Assembly: GCA_025055465.1 (NCBI GenBank)
Contig: JANWXA010000123.1
Span: 1-6,078, forward strand
From: Candidatus Kapaibacterium sp.
GTDB taxonomy: Bacteria > Bacteroidota > Ignavibacteria > Kapaibacteriales > HRBIN21
DNA length: 6,078 nucleotides
Reading direction: 5' to 3'
A program made the position numbers and the translations under genes. The notes under the pieces are model-generated. The model had not been told where the DNA came from and made no database searches. It saw only the letters and a program-made list of their open reading frames with translations. Every line of letters starts with the position of its first letter. Position 1 is the stretch's first letter. Shown one piece after another: positions 1 to 6,078 of the stretch.

Positions 1-1167
1 GGCTACTGTCCCGGGATTGAAAATTATTCGATGCACCTTTCTGGTCGCAAGTATGGGGAACGCCCGTGGTGCTTACTGGATTACTTCCCGCGGGATTATC
101 TGCTCGTCATTGATGAAAGCCACGTTACTATTCCCCAGCTTCGGGGGATGTACAACGGTGATCGTTCTCGCAAAGAGACCCTGGTAGAGCATGGTTTTCG
201 GTTACCCTCAGCTCTGGAGAATCGCCCCCTTCGTTTTGAGGAGTTTGAGTCGCTGGTCAACCAAGCCATCTATGTCAGCGCAACACCGGGTGACTACGAG
301 TTGGAAAAGAGCAACGGAATAGTTGTAGAACAAATAATCCGCCCCACTGGCCTTTTGGATCCGGAAATTCAGATCCGTCCGACACGCAACCAAATCGACG
401 ATCTTCTGACGGAAATTCGTCGTCGGGTGGAACGCAAGCAGCGTGTATTAGTAACTACGCTGACCAAGCGTATGGCAGAAGATTTGGCCGAGTACCTGCA
501 CGCTTTGGGAGTGCGTGTTGCATATTTACACTCGGACATTGACGCCGTCGAACGTGTGGAGATACTGCGTGACCTTCGGCTGGGGCGTTATGATGTACTG
601 GTGGGGGTAAACTTGCTTCGTGAGGGATTGGACCTACCAGAAGTCTCGCTGGTTGCTATCCTGGATGCAGACAAGGAGGGTTTCTTGCGCAGCGAGCGTT
701 CGCTCCTGCAGATTGCTGGACGTACAGCGCGTAATTCTGAGGGGCTGGTACTCCTCTACGCTGACCGGGTGACTGAGTCTATGCAACGAGTTATCCAGGA
801 GACAAATCGCCGCCGCGCTCTCCAGATAGAGTACAATCGGCGTCATGGTATCAACCCGCGCACGGTATACAAAAGCTTGGAGGAGATCCTGCAGACGACA
901 GCCGTGGCAGACATCCAACAACAGCGGCGCCAGCGGATGGAATACGGGCCACCGCACCGGGTCACCCTTGTTGCCGATCCCCTGGTGCACTACATGACGT
1001 CAGAGCAGAGACGGCAACTTGCGGGAGAAATCCTCACCGAAATGCGCCGTGCGGCCCAGGACTTGGATTTTGAACGGGCTGCCGAGCTTCGCGATACCCT
1101 ATTGGAGCTTTACCGGGAGTTTCCTGAGGAATTTGCTGACCTCACCTTGCCGGGATCAGCCCGTTAA
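1..1167 (+). CDS. uvrB: UvrABC system protein B, C-terminal part (5' end outside window)
   Basis: UvrB is the DNA-damage verification subunit of nucleotide excision repair. It is loaded by UvrA, opens the helix with its ATP-dependent helicase-like core, and recruits the UvrC nuclease, all in the cytoplasm. The reading frame is open from base 1 and gives 388 residues, roughly the C-terminal 55-60% of a typical UvrB of about 670 residues. In window numbering I see the Walker B/DESH box (about 38-41, followed by VTIPQLRGMYNGDR), SATPGDYE (93-100), motif IV LVTTLTKRMAEDL (about 150-162), motif V HSDIDAVER...NLLREGLDLPEVSL (about 177-217), motif VI QIAGRTARN (237-245), and a C-terminal UVR motif (about 337-372) that contacts UvrC. 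The N-terminal Walker A motif and most or all of the beta-hairpin are upstream of the window. Nothing looks truncated or frameshifted; the frame ends at TAA. It converges on the gene to its right and has no T-rich intrinsic terminator of its own on the plus strand. Identity is essentially certain from these motifs. Confidence 0.98.
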   Translation, partial: GYCPGIENYSMHLSGRKYGERPWCLLDYFPRDYLLVIDESHVTIPQLRGMYNGDRSRKETLVEHGFRLPSALENRPLRFEEFESLVNQAIYVSATPGDYELEKSNGIVVEQIIRPTGLLDPEIQIRPTRNQIDDLLTEIRRRVERKQRVLVTTLTKRMAEDLAEYLHALGVRVAYLHSDIDAVERVEILRDLRLGRYDVLVGVNLLREGLDLPEVSLVAILDADKEGFLRSERSLLQIAGRTARNSEGLVLLYADRVTESMQRVIQETNRRRALQIEYNRRHGINPRTVYKSLEEILQTTAVADIQQQRRQRMEYGPPHRVTLVADPLVHYMTSEQRRQLAGEILTEMRRAAQDLDFERAAELRDTLLELYREFPEEFADLTLPGSAR

Positions 1168-1193
1168 GGCGCATTTTCTGCATAGACGAGACG

Positions 1194-1229
1194 AAAAAGA
1201 GCGGCACGGCTGGGGGCGCCGTGCCGCTC
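1194..1229 (-). terminator. Rho-independent terminator for the minus-strand T9SS gene
   Basis: A perfect 12-bp inverted repeat (left arm GAGCGGCACGGC at 1199-1210, right arm 1218-1229) encloses a 7-nt loop. On the minus strand the stem is followed immediately by TTTTT (plus-strand AAAAA, 1194-1198), the classic intrinsic terminator layout. It lies about 36 bp past the stop codon of the minus-strand gene. On the plus strand the hairpin is followed by GAAACTGAGG rather than a T run, so it could at best slow or stabilise the uvrB transcript's 3' end rather than act as a strong terminator for it. Confidence 0.9.
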
Positions 1230-1265
1230 GAAACTGAGGGTGAATATGTTATGAGGGGGGCGGTA

Positions 1266-3722
1266 TTATCGTACAATGACCAAGGGGGTACGGAAGCTGT
1301 GGCTCCCAGACCGCAGCGTGAGTGTGTAGAAGCCCGGAGGCAGTTGCCCTATGAAGAGTCTGAGTTCCTCGGCTGGGAGCGGCAGGGTTTGCTGCATGTG
1401 GATCCTTCCTTGCACATCATGCATCTCAACCATTGCCGGGGTGGATATGCCCTCAGGTACACGAACCCAAATATGGTCGGTTGCCGGAACTGGACTCAGC
1501 CACAGACGGGAGGCCTCTCTCTCTGCGATCCCGACGCCACCTCTCCGTCCGAATCCACTGAGAATGAGGGTAGTGCCCTGCTCTTCCAGCGGATCGTTCG
1601 AGAAGAACGTCACCAGGGCGGTGTGGTCGCCCTGGCGCGCAGGACGGAACTGTATCTCCAGGGAGGTTTGCTCGCCAGGCCGTAGGACGATGGGAACGAG
1701 GTCAGCGTCGGGTATATTGAAGGCAGAGGCATCGGCCCCGGTAAGCTGGATCTGTGTGATACGCAGGTCAGCTTCGCCTACGTTGTTGATTTCCAAGGTC
1801 AGTGACTTTGTCGCGCCAATGTCTACGGTGTCGAAGCGGAGAGAGTACGTACTAAGAGCAATCCGGGGTTGAGCCTGCTGCCCACCACCACCCAGCAGCC
1901 ATGTCACAACTCGATTCCATAAGTCTTGCCGGATAGCGGTACTGGCAATTGCCTCAGGCCCGAAACTGGTATAGACTAAGCGGTTCCCGTTGTTGAGCAC
2001 TAAGCGTACCCCAGCCAGGGAGCTGGGGGAGTTGTCGTAATAGAAGGATGCCTTAGAGGGACTGCCCGAGCGAAGGCTGAAAATGTCAGTATAGAGGTTG
2101 TAGCCTGCGGAGGTGCTTGTGTTTGCTGTTGCACTGAATCCATTGCCAATAGAGTCGTTGGCAACACCGGCGATGGGGAAAGAAGTGAGGGTATTCCCGC
2201 TATAGCGTTGTCGTAACTGCGTGTACTGGACTCTTAGGGTGTTCGCGAAGAAGTTCTGGGCAGCGGTTGTCCTATACTGTGAGTTCGGGTCGAACGCCCA
2301 GTAGAGGGCAGCATTTGCAGTAATCCAAACCCGAGTGCCTGATTGTAACGCCTGCTGGATAGCGTTGAAGATGTGATCGAACTCGCCGGCTGGAGTGTGT
2401 AATGGATAGTCTAACATCGGGAAGACTGCCAGCCGGAAGCTCTGGATGGGGAAGGCTCCCATGTCCTCAGGCAGAAGTGGTAGAAAAGCAACATCGCCCT
2501 GCAATGCAGGTAGTTGACGGGCAATGTTGAGGTATGCTGTTGTGAACCAAGGCATGACGCCATAGTAGAGCACATACTTCGTGTTCTCCGACAGCAGGCC
2601 AATGACGACGCTTGTGTCTCGCAACTCCAGAATTGCACCACTAACTGACGTCAGGAGCTCCGGCTTGAGAGTTAGCCGGGCATATCCCGCATCGGATGGA
2701 GAGGTGACCTGAATCGTAAACTGCTGGGAGGCTCCGGGCTCCAGATAGGCAGAATCGGGAGCAATGCTGGCACTCCAGCCCCAGGTCTGCATAAGAACGG
2801 TAGCGCTGGGATCTGCAATAAGACGGAAGGCGTAAGGCCGAGGGCTAGTGTTGCGAAGGGTAACAACTTTTGTTATGGTCCTACCCCGGGGAATGTAGTC
2901 AAACTGCGGTGTAGGGGCAACAAGTTGGACGGTGACGGCAACGAGCTTCTGCTCCAAGTTGGTCCCCGCGTCTATGACTTCTTTGCTGCTGGAGTTTTGT
3001 ACGAAAGCGATTACATAATCCTGTCCCGGCGGCCATAGTTCACCTGTGCCCAGCCGATACACGAACGGGCCAAAACTTTGCTCTTGCCCCGGAGCGATAG
3101 TGCCAGAAAGTTGTGTCCCGCTCGCGTTGGGCAACATCTTCATCATAGCATCGTAGAAGACCGTTTCTCCATTGGAATTTTGCAACCTCTGGGGAAGGTC
3201 GGGGAGGTCAACCCGACGGTTAACAACGGCGGTATGAAGTACATGCCCGCTGAGGTTGATAGCTTGAGAGCTTACATTCCGAATCTGAATAGTTACCCCA
3301 ATGTTGGGAGCACCCTGCCGGTCTTCGGTCACCGTGATCTGGAGGCGGACGGGGCGCGTCCGCTGCTGTTGGACAGCGGCGTCGAAAGTGCTGGGGACAG
3401 GATGTCCAGTCCATGTCCCCATCACAGCAGCAAAGGGGATTCCGGTGACATTGTAATACTGGCGCCGGGTTTGGTTTTCGCTTGGATTAGCAACGTTGAA
3501 AGGGTCACCCGGAGCCGGCCAATTCATATGGTACCGGATAGAAATAAGGCCATTCTCTACTCGTATCATCCGGTTCAGCTTCTCCGACGCCTCTACACAC
3601 GGCGGACATGTTGCGCTGGTGAACTCCTCAACGAGTACATACTTCTTCGGCGTCTGTTGTCCCAGAGCAGTCATCCCAAGCCCCACGACGAACACAGCGA
3701 CTGCGAGTAACCACCGAGCCAT
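1266..3722 (-). CDS. Secreted Omp28/thioredoxin-like multidomain protein with T9SS C-terminal sorting domain
   Basis: Predicted 818-residue exported protein. Residues 1-21 form a signal peptide (MAR, hydrophobic core, cleavage near TALG/QQ), which is why I prefer this ATG; an in-frame ATG at 3749 adds nine residues and cannot be excluded, and neither start has a clear Shine-Dalgarno. About 28-125 is thioredoxin-like: strand YVLVEEFT, CPPC at 39-42, and VTGIP with the probable cis-proline at 96. About 125-260 resembles the second part of Omp28-family outer-membrane proteins (NGETVFYDAMMKMLP at 184-198, EVIDAG at 248-253). About 270-375 looks Ig-like. About 381-611 ends in a strand-helix pattern (RLVYTSFGPEAI then WNRVVTWLLG) that recalls glutamine-amidotransferase-like domains, a weaker call. 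About 620-725 is an ASH/choice-of-anchor-D domain. The last 80 residues (LSPVPATDHIWV ... LPPGFYTLTL) are a type A T9SS sorting domain, implying surface attachment or release. The only two cysteines are those of CPPC. It is probably monocistronic, ending at a strong terminator. Substrate or partner is unknown. Confidence 0.88.
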   Translation of the reverse strand: MARWLLAVAVFVVGLGMTALGQQTPKKYVLVEEFTSATCPPCVEASEKLNRMIRVENGLISIRYHMNWPAPGDPFNVANPSENQTRRQYYNVTGIPFAAVMGTWTGHPVPSTFDAAVQQQRTRPVRLQITVTEDRQGAPNIGVTIQIRNVSSQAINLSGHVLHTAVVNRRVDLPDLPQRLQNSNGETVFYDAMMKMLPNASGTQLSGTIAPGQEQSFGPFVYRLGTGELWPPGQDYVIAFVQNSSSKEVIDAGTNLEQKLVAVTVQLVAPTPQFDYIPRGRTITKVVTLRNTSPRPYAFRLIADPSATVLMQTWGWSASIAPDSAYLEPGASQQFTIQVTSPSDAGYARLTLKPELLTSVSGAILELRDTSVVIGLLSENTKYVLYYGVMPWFTTAYLNIARQLPALQGDVAFLPLLPEDMGAFPIQSFRLAVFPMLDYPLHTPAGEFDHIFNAIQQALQSGTRVWITANAALYWAFDPNSQYRTTAAQNFFANTLRVQYTQLRQRYSGNTLTSFPIAGVANDSIGNGFSATANTSTSAGYNLYTDIFSLRSGSPSKASFYYDNSPSSLAGVRLVLNNGNRLVYTSFGPEAIASTAIRQDLWNRVVTWLLGGGGQQAQPRIALSTYSLRFDTVDIGATKSLTLEINNVGEADLRITQIQLTGADASAFNIPDADLVPIVLRPGEQTSLEIQFRPARQGDHTALVTFFSNDPLEEQGTTLILSGFGRRGGVGIAEREASRLWLSPVPATDHIWVRVPEGISTPAMVEMHDVQGRIHMQQTLPLPAEELRLFIGQLPPGFYTLTLRSGSHSFRTPLVIVR

Positions 3723-3766
3723 TGGGGACCCCGCTGAAATATGAAACATGCATCAATATGTTATCA

Positions 3767-3774
3767 CAAAAGTA
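3767..3774 (-). promoter_or_regulatory. Candidate Bacteroidota-type -7 promoter element
   Basis: On the minus strand this octamer reads TACTTTTG, an exact match to the TAnnTTTG -7 consensus known for the primary sigma factor of Bacteroidota. It sits 17 bp upstream of the ATG at 3749 and 44 bp upstream of the preferred ATG at 3722, so transcription would begin near 3760 and give a leader of roughly 35-40 nt for the preferred start. I could not find a convincing TTTG -33 element at the usual distance, so this is a half-supported promoter. Confidence 0.35.
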
Positions 3775-4023
3775 CACCTTTTGGCACATATGTGTACCTA
3801 ATTGGCCAGCTCCCTCCACGTCCCGAAGTTCGAATGCACAAGGTCTGTGGGGAATGGCTTCGATATTTGCCGAGCAGCGTGCCTTGGAGATGTTGGACGG
3901 GGGGCAGCGTGTCAAAATCTATTGATGCCAGCGTGGAGGAACAGGGGGGTCTGGAGGGACAAGCGGGTATCCCTTGGAGACTCACTGGCGTAGGTAGTCA
4001 ACTCCTGAGATCAGTCCTGGGAA

Positions 4024-4055
4024 CATCGCTCTCGCCTTTTCGGCCTTACGCGATG
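4024..4055 (+). other. Interrupted stem-loop in the presumed dctP leader
   Basis: CATCGC at 4024-4029 pairs with GCGATG at 4050-4055 (6 bp), and inside it GCC (4034-4036) can pair with GGC (4042-4044) across a small T-rich loop. It ends 52 bp before the dctP start codon. There is no T run directly after it, so it is not a standard intrinsic terminator. It may be a leader structure affecting mRNA stability or a chance pairing; a stem this short is weak evidence. Confidence 0.25.
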
Positions 4056-4093
4056 ACCTTCCGTAATTTCACGTTCGCTATTCAGTAGCACAT

Positions 4094-4104
4094 GGAGGAA
4101 GGAG
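4094..4104 (+). promoter_or_regulatory. Ribosome binding site of dctP
   Basis: A double Shine-Dalgarno-like purine tract (GGAGG at 4094-4098, then AAGGAG at 4099-4104) precedes the ATG at 4108. The first core has a 9-nt spacing to the start, which is good; the second is only 3 nt away. This fixes the start of the TRAP binding-protein gene and contrasts with the minus-strand secreted gene, which has no clear Shine-Dalgarno. Confidence 0.75.
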
Positions 4105-4107
4105 CGT

Positions 4108-5199
4108 ATGAAACGGCGTGACGTGCTGCGATATGGTATTGTTGGAGGTGCAGCGGTGATGGGTTGGGCATGCCAGCGGAAAGTACAGACAGTATCTCCG
4201 ACCGTTGCCGACGTACGCATCCGCTGGCGCTTGGCAACATCGTGGCCGCCCAACTTTCCTATCTTCGAACATGGACCGCGCCGGCTGGCGGAGATGTTAG
4301 AGCGTATGTCAGGCGGACGCTTCACCATAGAGGTCGACTCTGCAGGCAAGCATAAGGCTCCCTTCGGCGTATTTGATATGGTGCGCAACGGCACCTACGA
4401 CATGGGGCATACGGCGGCTTACTACTGGAAGGGCAAGGAACCGGTGATGCCGCTCTTTACAACTGTTCCTTTTGGGATGAACGTATTGGAGCAATATGCG
4501 TGGTTTTTTTACGGCGGTGGCATGCAGCTCATGGAGCGGGCATTTACTCGGCACGGTTTGCTCTCATTCCCGGCAGGCAATACCGGTGTTCAAATGGGAG
4601 GCTGGTTCCGCAAACCGATCCGCTCAGTTGAGGACTTCCGCGGGCTCAAGATGCGTATCCCCGGATTAGGGGGAGAAGTTCTAGCTCGGTTGGGTGCAGA
4701 ACCAATTACATTACCTGCTGGAGAGCTCTATACGGCACTGGAAAAACGTGTCGTAGACGCTGTCGAATGGGTGAGCCCTGCCATTGATCTTACGATGGGG
4801 TTCCAGGAAATAGCCGAGTACTACTACCTTGGCTGGCACGAACCCGCTGCTGAACTGCAATATCTGGTCAATAAACGACGCTTTGAGGAGTTGCCTTCGG
4901 ATTTCCAGGCGATGCTGACGGCGGCACTGAAGGAGACCGCGTTAGATACCACGAGCGAATTCTTTGCCCGCAACGCAGAGGGCTTGGAGATACTGCAAAC
5001 ACGGTATCCGCGGGTAAAAATCTTGCGGTTCCCTGACGATGTCATCGTGGAGCTAAGGCGGCAGACGCATCTACTCTTGCAGGAATACGCTGCTCGCGAC
5101 TCCCTTTTTCGTGAGGTTTGGGAAAACCAGCAGCGCTTTCAGCAGCGGGTTCGGCGTTGGACGGAGATTTCCGAGCAATACTACCTTGCCATCCGCTGA
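4108..5199 (+). CDS. dctP: TRAP transporter substrate-binding protein, TakP/lactate-binding type
   Basis: A 363-residue solute receptor for a tripartite ATP-independent periplasmic (TRAP) transporter; it captures an organic acid outside the inner membrane and delivers it to the DctQ/DctM permease. The N terminus (MKRRDVLRYG, then a Gly/Ala-rich stretch) looks like a twin-arginine signal. Cys22 in GWAC follows it and could be a lipidation site, although the lipobox is atypical (Gly at -3, Trp at -2). The mature protein starts with WRLATSWPPN (40-49) and carries GNTGVQMGGWFR (157-168), GLKMRI (179-184) and DAVEWVSPAIDLTMGFQEIAEYYY (217-240). This is the pattern of Rhodobacter TakP and the Thermus lactate receptor, where the equivalents of Gln162, Arg183 and Glu220/Trp221 bind the carboxylate and metal ion. 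A 2-oxo acid or 2-hydroxy acid such as pyruvate or lactate is therefore a reasonable, unproven substrate. It has a strong Shine-Dalgarno. Its last 19 bases overlap the converging dctM gene, and no terminator lies between them. Confidence 0.94.
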   Translation: MKRRDVLRYGIVGGAAVMGWACQRKVQTVSPTVADVRIRWRLATSWPPNFPIFEHGPRRLAEMLERMSGGRFTIEVDSAGKHKAPFGVFDMVRNGTYDMGHTAAYYWKGKEPVMPLFTTVPFGMNVLEQYAWFFYGGGMQLMERAFTRHGLLSFPAGNTGVQMGGWFRKPIRSVEDFRGLKMRIPGLGGEVLARLGAEPITLPAGELYTALEKRVVDAVEWVSPAIDLTMGFQEIAEYYYLGWHEPAAELQYLVNKRRFEELPSDFQAMLTAALKETALDTTSEFFARNAEGLEILQTRYPRVKILRFPDDVIVELRRQTHLLLQEYAARDSLFREVWENQQRFQQRVRRWTEISEQYYLAIR

Positions 5200-6078
5200 A
5201 GGCCCAAAAACTCCGGGGAGAGAATTAGGGCGGCAACCAGCGCGAGCTGAAGGACGATAAACGGAATGACACCGCGGTAAATGTCCAGCGTTTCCAGTCC
5301 TGGGGCACTCCCTTTCAAGTAGAAAAGGCTAAACCCGAATGGTGGTGTCAGGAACGATGTTTGCAAGTTCATTGCTACAACCACTCCCAGCCAAATTGGG
5401 TCAAAGCCAGCTTGGAGAAGGACTGGAGCGATGATGGGCACGACGATGTAGCTGATTTCTACGAAGTCCAGAAAAAAGCCGAGCAAGAAGATAAGGGTCA
5501 TGGCGAAGAGGAGCATACCAACTGCTCCGCCAGGTAGGTTAGTGAAGAATTCGTGAACGGCTTGTTCGCCGCCGGCATAGGAGAAGACCATAGAAAAAGC
5601 AGTTGCTCCAATAAGAATGGTGAAAACCATAGCGGTGATGCGGGCAGTCTCTCGAGCGGCCTCCCAAAGTAACTGGCGGGAGAAACGCCGGTACAGAGCG
5701 GCTAAGCCGATGCTTCCCACGGCTCCAACAGCGGCTGACTCTGTGGGTGTTGCGATTCCTGCAAAGATCGAGCCCAGCACCAATACAATCAACAACAGCG
5801 GGGGAATAATTGCCAGCAGGATTCGGTTCCATGGTGGGCGATTTTCTGCCGGCAGCGCTGGCAGCCATCCTGGTCTAAAGATCCCGATAGTGACAGTCCA
5901 GACTATGTACAGCAGTGCCAGTAGCAGGCCGGGGGTAAAGGCAGCCCGAAACAGGTCTCCTACGGGTACCTGGAGTACTTCGCCCAGCACTATCAGCACG
6001 ATAGAGGGGGGGATGATTTGTCCTAACGTGCCGGCGGCACAGATGACACCGGCAGCAAAGCGACGGTTGTAGCCGTAC
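5181..6078 (-). CDS. dctM: TRAP transporter large permease subunit DctM, C-terminal part (5' end outside window)
   Basis: DctM is the inner-membrane subunit that moves the organic acid across the membrane, driven by an ion gradient (usually sodium). The frame runs open to the right edge, giving 298 complete codons against a usual length of about 430 or more, so the N-terminal part is missing. Translation begins YGYNRRFAAGVICAAGTLGQ, then IIPPSIVLIVLGEVL, a hallmark DctM segment, so the GTG at 5997-5999 is internal and not the true start. Further hallmarks are AGIATPTESAAVGAVGS (about 106-122), LGFFLDFVEISYIVVPIIAPV (199-219) and NLQTSFLTPPFGFSLFYLKG (237-256). Several hydrophobic membrane segments are visible (about 86-107, 147-170, 186-207, 208-222, 270-285). 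It stops at TAG, inside the 3' end of the convergent binding-protein gene. Together they probably form one transporter; the small subunit DctQ would be expected next to the unseen 5' end of this gene. Family identity is very secure, substrate is not. Confidence 0.97.
   Translation of the reverse strand, partial: YGYNRRFAAGVICAAGTLGQIIPPSIVLIVLGEVLQVPVGDLFRAAFTPGLLLALLYIVWTVTIGIFRPGWLPALPAENRPPWNRILLAIIPPLLLIVLVLGSIFAGIATPTESAAVGAVGSIGLAALYRRFSRQLLWEAARETARITAMVFTILIGATAFSMVFSYAGGEQAVHEFFTNLPGGAVGMLLFAMTLIFLLGFFLDFVEISYIVVPIIAPVLLQAGFDPIWLGVVVAMNLQTSFLTPPFGFSLFYLKGSAPGLETLDIYRGVIPFIVLQLALVAALILSPEFLGLQRMAR

Larger units (their letters stand above)
3723..4107. other. Divergent intergenic region without a convincing gene
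   Basis: This 385-bp stretch separates the minus-strand T9SS gene from the plus-strand TRAP binding-protein gene, so it must carry both promoters unless one gene is read from elsewhere. The left edge is AT-richer and holds the TACTTTTG box and a perfect 10-bp palindrome CACATATGTG at 3785-3794, which could be an operator. The middle (about 3850-4020) is G-rich on the plus strand, and the right part holds a small interrupted stem-loop at 4024-4055. Several short open frames cross the region on both strands, but they are rich in Cys, Trp, Ser and Pro, overlap one another and look like chance. I found no tRNA and no riboswitch that I recognise. I could not assign a confident promoter for the plus-strand gene. 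Confidence 0.6.

Noticed and set aside
634..990. 118-codon minus-strand frame inside uvrB
   Set aside because: It lies antisense to the strongly conserved motifs V and VI and the following region of UvrB and is a shadow of that gene's codon pattern.
3078..3710. 210-codon plus-strand frame opposite the N-terminal half of the secreted protein
   Set aside because: It is antisense to the signal peptide, thioredoxin-like and Omp28-like regions, which have clear family features; the plus-strand translation has none.
3824..3845. tRNA-like T-loop sequence GTTCGAAT
   Set aside because: The flanking five bases on each side do not pair into a T stem on either strand, and no acceptor or anticodon arm can be placed around it.
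3854..3925. Small 23-codon plus-strand frame (MASIFAEQRALEMLDGGQRVKIY) preceded by a GGGG-rich tract
   Set aside because: The composition looks more protein-like than its surroundings, but it is too short and has no recognisable family. Without conservation data I cannot support it as a gene.
3999..4020. TCCTG direct repeat with 12-bp periodicity (4003-4007 and 4015-4019) as a regulator-binding site
   Set aside because: Only two 5-bp copies are present, which is expected by chance in a region of this length.
3741..4088. Open frame of 115 codons on the plus strand between the two divergent genes
   Set aside because: Its composition is rich in Cys, Trp, Ser and Pro, it shows no domain or signal I recognise, no good ribosome site precedes it, and competing frames on both strands are equally open. 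It looks like chance.
5997..5999. GTG as the start codon of the TRAP large permease
   Set aside because: The frame continues upstream to the window edge and encodes the conserved YNRRFAAGVICAAGTLGQ then IIPPS segment, so this GTG is an internal valine.
5617..6072. 151-codon plus-strand frame opposite dctM
   Set aside because: The opposite strand encodes unmistakable DctM motifs across the whole span; the plus-strand frame is a Ser/Pro/Thr-rich shadow.

Overview
The window fits a Gram-negative member of the Bacteroidota/Chlorobiota (FCB) group. The strongest marker is a large secreted protein that ends in what looks like a type IX secretion system (T9SS) C-terminal sorting domain, a system largely confined to that group. 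A Bacteroidota-style -7 box (TACTTTTG) lies upstream of the same gene. GC content looks moderate, a little above 50% by eye. A lineage such as Ignavibacteria/Kapabacteria or Rhodothermota would fit as well as classical Bacteroidetes, and I cannot place it more finely.

Layout: (1) 1-1167 (+) is the C-terminal part of UvrB, the damage-recognition helicase-like subunit of nucleotide excision repair; its start lies outside the window. (2) 1168-1265 is a short convergent gap with a very clean intrinsic terminator oriented for the minus-strand gene. (3) About 1266-3722 (-) is a multidomain secreted protein: signal peptide, Omp28-like thioredoxin-fold region with a CPPC motif, Ig-like region, a possible glutamine-amidotransferase-like region, a choice-of-anchor-D (ASH-like) domain and a T9SS sorting domain. 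(4) 3723-4107 is a 385-bp divergent intergenic region with a candidate promoter, a short palindrome and a small stem-loop, but no convincing gene. (5) 4108-5199 (+) is a TRAP-transporter substrate-binding protein of the TakP (2-oxo acid) / Thermus lactate-binding type, with a twin-arginine signal and a cysteine that may be lipidated. (6) 5181-6078 (-) is the C-terminal part of the TRAP large permease DctM; its start lies beyond the right edge.

Genes 5 and 6 very probably form one sodium-dependent carboxylate uptake system. Their arrangement is unusual: TRAP genes are normally co-directional (P-Q-M order varies), whereas here binding protein and permease are convergent and overlap by 19 bp at their 3' ends. 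The small permease DctQ is not in the window and may lie upstream of dctM. I see no CRISPR array, mobile element, rRNA or tRNA. No wholly new system is evident; the points most worth checking are the convergent TRAP pair and the cysteine-poor T9SS-exported thioredoxin-like fusion.
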